A stretch of DNA of 64,000 nucleotides from Ichthyophis bannanicus (lineage: Eukaryota > Chordata > Amphibia > Gymnophiona > Ichthyophiidae), in the NCBI GenBank assembly GCA_033557465.1, contig CM066039.1:49257788-49321787 (forward strand), read 5' to 3'. A program made the position numbers and the translations under genes. This document shows, piece after piece, positions 57,011-64,000 of the stretch. The first letter of the stretch is position 1, and each line of letters begins with the position of its first letter. A model generated the notes under the pieces. It made no database searches. It saw only the letters and a list, made by a program, of their open reading frames with translations, and was not told where the DNA came from.

Positions 57011-57196
57011 GCTGCTAACCATGTTTATCATCTCCTAAATTTCTTTAACAAACAAATTCACACATAAGAAACAAACTCCTCAAAGATCCCAGACCGTGCA
57101 AAAACACAAACATTTCAGGGTTTTGCACATTTTTGCATTCCTCCTCCTATTTGCAGAGCAGCTTAGATAGATCACAAATAGTAATATTTTGCACAG

Positions 57197-57480
57197 AGGG
57201 GCATATTTACTAAAATGTGCTAAGGTAGCATGCGGAAAGCCTCCAAACTTGATACAGAAGGTGGTGTAGACCGATGGCATGTCCGGCATGATCCTCTGCA
57301 GTTAGCATGGGCAGATGCTCCTCAGCATTCTAAGGGGCCGGCACATCGAGCGTGGGTGTACTTGCCGCCAGCCCTTGAGTAAGAGGTCAGTGCATCCGTG
57401 CTATCGGCAGCCTTCATGGTTAGCGTGCGCCAGTGACAGCCGCAGAAAATAGACTGCTTTTATGTCATCACAACTTACCC
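57197..57480. mobile_element. Half of a GGGGCATGTTTAC-family TIR element
   Basis: Left end GGGGCATATTTACTAAAATG plus GTGCTAAGG resembles the ends at 39431 and 62671. I see no matching right end. Confidence 0.5.
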
Positions 57481-58354
57481 AAGTCGTTGTTTGTTCTCTT
57501 CCTCATTGCTTCTCTATCATCTGGGGTATATGAGCATTAAGATGCCACAATCCAACAATAGCTCTCCCCTCACATGTTTTGCCTCCAAGCTTTGTGATGT
57601 TCTAATTATCACGATTAGTGTCCCTGGGGTCCAAATATTTAGCCTTGATAGATAGTTCCAACATCAACCTGCTAGCAATGGCCCCATTAGATTGTGTGTC
57701 TTTTATTTGACTTTTAATTTGTCATTGTGACCTCTCCTTCGCTTTAGTGAGACTGAAGGGGGAAGGTCATTACAGTGCAGCAACCTTCCTATCTGTTCCA
57801 TTAAGGGAATACATAAGAACATAAGAAATTCCTTACTGGGTCAGATCAAGGTCCATCAAACCCAGTATCTTGTTTCCAACATTGGTCAATCAAGGTCGCA
57901 AATAATGGCAGGCTTCCAAAGAGGCACACAGGTTACACAATGCTTGTTCCAGGGCAAGCAGTAGATTTTCCGGGTCCTCTTTAATAATGGTTTATGGACC
58001 TTTCCTCCAGGAACTTATCCAAACCTGTTTTAAGCCCAGCTACACGAACAGCTTTTACTATATCCTTCAGTAACAAATTTCAGAGTTTAATTATGCATTG
58101 AGTAAAAAAAATATTTTCTCTTATTAGTCTTAAATGGGTTGCACTGTAGCTTCATTGTGTGTCCCCTAGTCTTTTTACTTTTTGATGGCGTAAACAACCA
58201 ATCTACGTTTATCTGTTCCACTCCATTCATTAATTTATACACCTCTATCATATCTCTCCTCAGCCATCTCTTTTCCAAGTAGAAGAGCCCCAACATTTTA
58301 AGCCTCTCCTCATAGGGGAATCCTTCTAGTCCCTTTATCATTTTTGTCACTCTT

Positions 58355-59916
58355 AAGAACATAACATAAGATATGCCATACTGGGTCAGACCAAGGCCCA
58401 TCAAGCCCAGTATCCTGTTTCCAACAGTGGCCAATCTAGGTCATACGTACCTAGCAGTTTCCCCAAAAGACGCAGCTTCCACAATGCTTGTACTGGGTCA
58501 AGCAGTGATATCCTGGGTCCCTTCTTAATAATGGTTTATGGACCTTTCCTCCAGGAACTTATCCAAACCTTTTTTAAACCCAGCTACACTAACAGCCTTT
58601 ACTACATCCTCTGGTAACAAATTCCAGAGTTTGATTACACGTTGAGTGAAAAAATATTTTCTTTTATTAGTCCTAAATAGTTTACCCTGTAGCTTCATTG
58701 CATGTCCCCTAATCTTTCTATATTCTGATAATGTAAACAATCGATCTATGTTTACCCGTTCCACTCCGTTCATTAATTTATAGACTTCTATCATATCTCC
58801 CCTTTTTAGCCTTTCTTCATAGGAGTATCCTTCCATCCCCTTTACCATTTTGGTGGCTCTTCTCTGAACCTTTTCTAATAACGCTATATCCTTTTTAAGA
58901 TACAGCAACCAGAATTGCACACAATATTCAAGGTGTGGTCTCACCATGGAACGATACAGAGGCATTATAATATCCTTTGTTTTATTTTCCATTCCTTTCC
59001 TTATGATACCTAGCATTCTATTTGCTCTCTTGGCCGCCGCTGCACACTGGGCCAAGGGTTTTAACATGTTATCCACAATAATGCCTAAATCTTTTTCCTG
59101 GGTGGTGGTTCCTAATGTGGAACCTTGCATCGTGTAACCATAGTTTGGGTTGTTCTTCCCTAGGTGCATAACTTTGCACTTGTCCACATTAAATTTCATC
59201 TGCCATTTTGATGCCCAGTCTTCCAATTTATCAAGATCCTCTTGCAATTTTCCACAATCCTCTTACGTTTTAACATCTTTAAATAGTTTTGTGTCATCTG
59301 CAAATTTGATAACTCACTCTTTATTCCACTTTCCAGGTGATTTATGAATATGTCAAAAAGCAGCGGACCCAGCACAGATCCCTGGGGTACACCACTATTC
59401 ACCTTTCTCCATTGGGAAAATTGGCCATTTAGCCCTACCCTCTGCTTTCTATCTTTTAACCAGTTCCTGATCCACAGTAGTACACTGCCTCCTATCCCAT
59501 GACTCTAGTTTTGCCAAAAGTCTCTCATGAGGGACCTTGTCAAAGGCTTTCTGAAAGTCCAGATACACTATATCAACCGACTCACCTTTGTCCACCTGTT
59601 TATTCACACCTTCAAAAAAACATAACAGATTAGTAAAACAAGATCTTCCTTGTCTAAAGCCATGTTGGCTGTCTCCCATTAGGCCATGACTATCTACATG
59701 CTGAGTAATTTTATTCTTTATGATGGTTTCTACCATTTTTCCCGGTACTGACGTTAGACTCACGGGTCTGTAGTTTCCCGGATCACCCCTGGAACCCTTT
59801 TTAAAAATTGGTGTTACATTGGCGATCCTCCAATCTTCAGGTATTAGAGATGATTTTAATGATAGCTCACAGATTACTAATAGGAGGTCTGCAATCTTAT
59901 ATTTAAGTTCTTTCAA
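58355..59916 (-). mobile_element. Younger CR1 nested in CR1
   Basis: Flanked by CACTCTT at 58348-58354 and 59917-59923. It contains the RT from its N-terminal part to the 3' UTR and tail (TTATGTTATGTTCTT). Same strand as the outer copy. Confidence 0.95.
58525..59916 (-). pseudogene. CR1 reverse transcriptase remnant (inner copy)
   Basis: In order: SSLIPEDWRIANVTPIFKKG, GNYRPVSLTSVPGKMVETII, DSQHGFRQGRSCFTNLLCFF, SVDIVYLDFQKAFDKVPHER (block A), then in other frames GVPQGSVLGPLLFDIFINHL (block B) and, open for 240 codons (58525-59247), DKLEDWASKWQMKFNVDKCK, KKDIALLEKVQRRATKMVKG and KYFFTQRVIKLWNLLPEDVV. The ADD block lies in a frame-shifted gap near 59300. Confidence 0.92.
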
Positions 59917-60329
59917 CACTCTTCTTTGTACCTTGTCTAATTCAGCTATATCCATTTTAAGATAAGGCAACCAGAACTGCACACAATATTCCAGGTGCGG
60001 TCGCACTATGGAACAATACAGAGGCATTATAATATCCTTAGTTTTATTTTCCATTCCTTTCCTTATGATTCCCAGCACTCTATTTGCTTTCTTGGCCACT
60101 GCTATACACTGGGCAGAGGATTTCAACATGTTATCCACGATGACACCTATATCTTTTTCCTGGGTAGTGGTTCCTAATGTGGAACCTTGTATCGTGTAAC
60201 TATAGTTTGGGTTGTTCTTTCCTAGGTGCATAATTTTGCACTTGGCCACATTAAATTTCATCTGCCATTCATCTGATTTTCTGTCCATTTCATGCATCAC
60301 AAGGAAGGTAATTTTATAAACCTTTTCCA

Positions 60330-60845
60330 TGTGTAAACTGCTGTTTTATGTGCATAAATGGCCTCATATAAAGTAGGCGGTGTTTAAGAGTAGGCACAGT
60401 GCATGCTGGTGCACACTTGTCGATTAGGCATGCCCAGGGGATGAATTTGGCTGGAGCCTGGGTGGAATCACAAATTGCATGTGTACTTTATAAAATATAT
60501 GTATACTCTTCTAAAGGGCATGTAAATATTTACACTTGCTCATGAGCAGGAGTGAAGAGTAATTTTATAACCATGCACTTAATTTTAGGCACCCAGAACA
60601 TGCCTAGTCTAGCCTACTACATAAAGAAACATGAACATCTACTTTCCTTTATAAAACAGTGGCTTAAATGGTACCAAAATCTAGGTACCTGCATTTACAT
60701 GTGCCCACAGCAGGCACCTAGATTTGTCCAAGTGATAGTATTTTAGAACTTAGGCATGTAAATCTAGGCTCCGCCTATGTTCTGCCCAAGCTCCACCCAT
60801 GTGCACAACTACACTGAAAGTACATGCGATTGCACTTAAATGTAC
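60330..60845. other. No gene; old repeat phrases
   Basis: AATTTTATAAACC and AATTTTATAACC at 60310 and 60560 could be the ends of an AT-rich TIR element, but I could not define inverted termini. Confidence 0.35.
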
Positions 60846-60847
60846 AT

Positions 60848-61400
60848 GTGGAGGCCGATTCTGATCAGGGCACGTCTGGGCCCTCCGGACGTCCAAAAGA
60901 TGGACAGACCGAAAGTGTACCCAATTCTGCACCCGCGGGAGCTAGATGTTCCCACGGGTGCAGATTCGGGCACTTAGATGGGCTGGATGGGCCCCGCTTC
61001 CAGAGCGCGGGATGTCAAAGCACCTGTCCAGCTAGCCCTCCTTAGGCTCTTGCTGGTGTGCCGGTGCCATGACGTCTTGTTGCCATGGCACTGAGACACC
61101 AAGCAGGAGTGTACAATGCCCAACAGCAGGAAAATGTATTTCCCCAGCTGCCCGACCCTTGGCTGGTAAGCCAGAGCTAGGATCGGGTGACGGGTGCCTA
61201 CCTGCCTCTGTGCCATGCTTTGGGGGGGTCCTGGCCAGTCCCTGCCATTCATCGGACTTATTCCACCTCTGAGGTGTCCATCTTTGCCCCGCCGGATGTA
61301 CAGCGCCGTGACCTGAATAGGACCTGTATGTCCAGGTTGTATGGCCCATTACCGCTCCACCCACTCTCTGTCCTGTCACCGCCCCCTCCTGCCCCCTGAT
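60848..61400 (-). repeat. Unclassified hairpin repeat, copy C
   Basis: Minus-oriented relative of copies A and B. In + coordinates: GTGGAGGCCGATTCTGATCA at the start, the hairpin CAATTCTGCACCCGCGGGA..TCCCACGGGTGCAGATT (60922-60972), TTGCCATGGCA, CAGCAGGAAAATG and TTATTCCACCTCTGAGG (61259-61275). No protein. Confidence 0.8.
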
Positions 61401-62665
61401 CCCTTTAATGAATACTGCCTGTCTAAAGCATGCACCTTAAATTCCTCATTTAGATATCTAAATCCTTTACAGTAGGGACCTAGATGCATGACTGACACCT
61501 ATCTTTAGGTACCTCCCTTACAGAATCAGCCCCATAATGTCCGTATCTTTAGAGGGTAATTTTTTGAAGATCTGCATAAAGTTACAATCCTTCTACACAC
61601 ATAAATCATGGAGTACTTTCTCTGTGGGCATGCACATACTAGTGCTTTCTACCCAAACTCCACACATGCGCACATCCACTGTGAAAGTACACGCCATTGG
61701 CCCTATGCACATACGTACAAAACATATACATGAGCGAACTTCTCTCCGTGAACTATGGGGACCTTATGCCTGATGCAGGATCTTGGGAATGTGGAATAGA
61801 TCTAAAATGCAGTGCTGTGTCATAGATGAGCCTGTTTGATAACATAATTACTTGCCTTGGAGACTGTTCATTTAAATAACTTAAGATAAGTGCCTTTTTC
61901 ACTGATTTTTCACAAAAGCTATGTTGGTTGTTGATTTTACTGCAAGATTAAAATGGACGTAGTCTTTCGTAGGGGTTAATTCCTCACATTAACGTTGTCT
62001 GACAAAAAAGGTTTCTGGTTTGGAATCACTCTGTTTAGGGTATGGCTTTTTTGATTTTTGGACTATTGTATTGTGGTTGATCCATACTTACAAAATAGCA
62101 ACTGACTAAATGAGGCAAGCTCATTTATGGGTGTAAATCACTAGAATACCATGATTTATGTGTGCAGATGGCTTGTAACTTTATGGCTATCCTTATAAGA
62201 TGATCCTCTAAGGGCGTGGACATTATGCCAAAGGGACAGGGAGTGGCGTGAAGCTTCAGAAGGAGCAGGCGGGGTCACGGCCCTCATTGGGCCTGCTGAG
62301 ACCACACTGGGCCGTGCAATAATGTTTCTTGTAAATGCTGCTTCGTTACTGATGGCAATAACACATGAACCTTATATAGCTAATTAAAGTGGTTCTAAGG
62401 CCTTGTTCAATACAGATTTCTTCTGCATGAACAGAAGGAGGAAAAGTAATTAGGTCCACAATTCCAGATTTATGAAAGATTTTATACCCTTTGGTAACCT
62501 GGACATTAAAATTATCCGCTAACACAGGTGGCCGTTTTATTTTATTACTTTATTTTTATTAACGTTTAGCAATATGCACGAAATGACTTGTGTTGCAAAG
62601 TACAAGAGGAAATCTGAAAGAAGAAACAATGAAATAGAATAGGAAAAAGAAGAAAAAACATTCGT
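61401..62665. other. No gene recognised
   Basis: AT-rich; no frame above 80 codons. TATTTTATTACTTTATTTTT at 62534 may be a LINE remnant. Confidence 0.45.
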
Positions 62666-62670
62666 ACTCT

Positions 62671-63326
62671 GGGGCAAGTTTACTAAATTGCACCACGTAG
62701 TTAGCGAGGGTTTTAGTGCGGGCCTATGCCAATGGTTTCCACATGGTAACTCTCTTGCTCTTATATGGCAGATTGACCCCTAGCACTAGTACCACTATGG
62801 GTCATAGTTGCAATTTTTAACCCTGGTGGCTACAGGGTAAGTGTGGAGGTAGACGGCACTCACCCTGGTCCATTAGATGGCCAGAGATACCCCTTGTAAA
62901 TCCTGGAGGGGTCAAGGGTGTGAGGAGGTTTGGGAATTGCTGAGGTAGGAATTTCTTCTTGGGGTGGGAGGGTTGTTAGGGGGTCTCCAGCAGGGGGTTT
63001 GTTGGAGGAGGTTGCTGATTGGGGGTCTACTGAGAGGGGTTGCTGATCTGGGGGATCTGTTGAGTGGCAGGTTGCTGATTGGGGGGTGTCTGTTCAGGCG
63101 TTATATACCGGCTCCTGTTACAGGTCTCTGCAGATATCAGGGGTGCACCAAGCTACGTAACATGGGTCCCTGCAGTGAGTGTCTGCTCTGTGTGGTAAGT
63201 GCAGAGCAGATGCTGGGCACACTTCTGACATTTATCACAGAAGATTTGCACTTATATAATGCATGCGCTTTTACTCTGAACACACAATAAATGCAAACAT
63301 TTACTGCACTTTAGTAAACATGCCCC
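62671..63326. mobile_element. TIR element, GGGGCATGTTTAC family (656 bp)
   Basis: Left end GGGGCAAGTTTACTAAATTG, right end CACTTTAGTAAACATGCCCC. The interior has a G-rich stretch with repeated GTTGCTGATTGGGGG units (62995-63090). No transposase frame. Confidence 0.75.
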
Positions 63327-63679
63327 TATGCCAGTCCATAATTATAAGGAGGACCCCAAGTAACACCCCGGGAAGGATTTCACCAAACAAAGAACATAAG
63401 AAATACTTTAAGAAGAGACAATCTGCAGTTACTGCCAAATACAGTACCAACGCACTGCATTCTGAACAGGACCAGGCTGATTTAACCACTACGGGGCTCT
63501 GGGCAAACTTTAGAGGATGAGCCCCCTTCTGCTTTTACCATTTTAACTCCACTCCCGTGTAAGAAACGGAGAAACTTTCTACCGTTTTTCTTTTATAAGA
63601 TTTATTTTAAAGCAATGCCCATTACATACCTGAACGATCATTGATTAGAAAGATTGTTAATAAATAATGCCTCGCTTTC

Positions 63680-64000
63680 TCTGTGTCCCCTCTGTAGCTG
63701 TTGCTGTCCCACTGTCCCTCCCAGACACACACGCTTTCTTGCTCCCTCTGCTTTCCCATCTCCCAATGCTCACATTCTTTTTCTGTCACAATTTTTGACC
63801 TCCTCTCCCTCAAGCATAATCTCTTGCTCTCTCTCTTCTGTGTGCTCCCATACTCGCCAGCTTTCTCCTCTCTCTGCCTCCCATACACATTCAATCTCCC
63901 TCTCATATACAGCTAAACCCCACACACAATCTCCTATCGCTTTATATGTACCCCCCACCTTATTCATTCACTCAATTGCTCTCTCCATCCCACACACTCA
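63680..64000. repeat. CT-rich low-complexity tract at the window end
   Basis: Dense CTCTCT/CTCCC text with short ACACAC runs. The overlapping frames on both strands are products of this composition. Confidence 0.8.

Larger units (their letters stand above)
57811..60270 (-). mobile_element. CR1 LINE (outer copy), split by a younger CR1
   Basis: On the minus strand this copy runs from about 60270 to 59924 and continues at 58347 to the 3' tail CTTATGTTCTTATGT (57811). Coding text crosses the gap without loss: MDIAELDKVQRR at the upper part, then VTKMIKGLEGFPYEERL at the lower. The break is a 1562-bp insertion with a 7-bp duplication. Confidence 0.93.

Noticed and set aside
59449..60330. 293-codon rearranged reverse transcriptase as a new protein
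   Set aside because: It crosses the border of a nested CR1 insertion marked by paired CACTCTT; the fusion is accidental.

Overview
This is a vertebrate nuclear genomic window with one recognisable host coding exon and otherwise layered transposable-element debris. The exon (12911-13509, + strand) is an internal exon of an LRFN/SALM synaptic adhesion gene. It encodes the end of a fibronectin III domain, one transmembrane helix and the start of the cytoplasmic tail, and has a clean acceptor and donor. No other exon of the gene is visible, so most of the window is best read as its introns or flanking DNA. The repeat mix is CR1, L2, RTE/BovB-like and L1/Tx1-like LINEs, tRNA-derived SINEs ending in an RTE-type tail, hAT and Harbinger-like MITEs, and ERV-type LTRs. 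That suggests a repeat-rich non-mammalian tetrapod, such as an amphibian or a non-avian reptile. The species assignment is inference.

Layout. 0-4.9 kb: an 80-bp minisatellite, an antisense ERV 5' end with a tRNA-Gly-type primer-binding site, copy A of an unnamed hairpin repeat, an L2-like LINE 3' end and a CR1 fragment. 4.9-9.1 kb: a Harbinger-like TIR element, a palindromic MITE and hairpins. 9.2-12.4 kb: a near-full-length decayed RTE LINE on the minus strand. 12.9-13.5 kb: the LRFN exon. 14-20.7 kb: SINEs, hAT MITEs, three palindromic MITEs, an L1-type ORF1 pseudogene and hairpin repeat copy B. 22.5-27.7 kb: a CR1 3' end, a hAT MITE, and a CR1 nested inside a TIR element.

28.0-31.6 kb: a 3.5-kb element with inverted arms of about 1.3-1.5 kb, TA-flanked ends, a SINE in one arm and an L1 reverse-transcriptase fragment in the spacer. 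31.7-41 kb: hAT-like MITEs, TIR elements, an LTR nested in a SINE and GT-rich DNA. 41.7-48.1 kb: an antisense L2 carrying a palindromic MITE and a 3.0-kb hAT element, which itself carries another hAT MITE. 49.9-55.8 kb: two head-to-tail L2 copies. 57.8-60.3 kb: a CR1 nested in a CR1. 60.8-61.4 kb: hairpin repeat copy C. 61.4-64 kb: a TIR element and CT-rich DNA.

The strongest observations come from internal controls (paired TSDs, paralogous empty sites, arm-versus-arm comparison). They let insertions be ordered in time and show that the longer open frames outside the LRFN exon are mobile-element relics or chance frames. The best candidates for undescribed families are the 3.5-kb long-armed element, a hAT MITE built as three consecutive hairpins, and the three-copy hairpin repeat.
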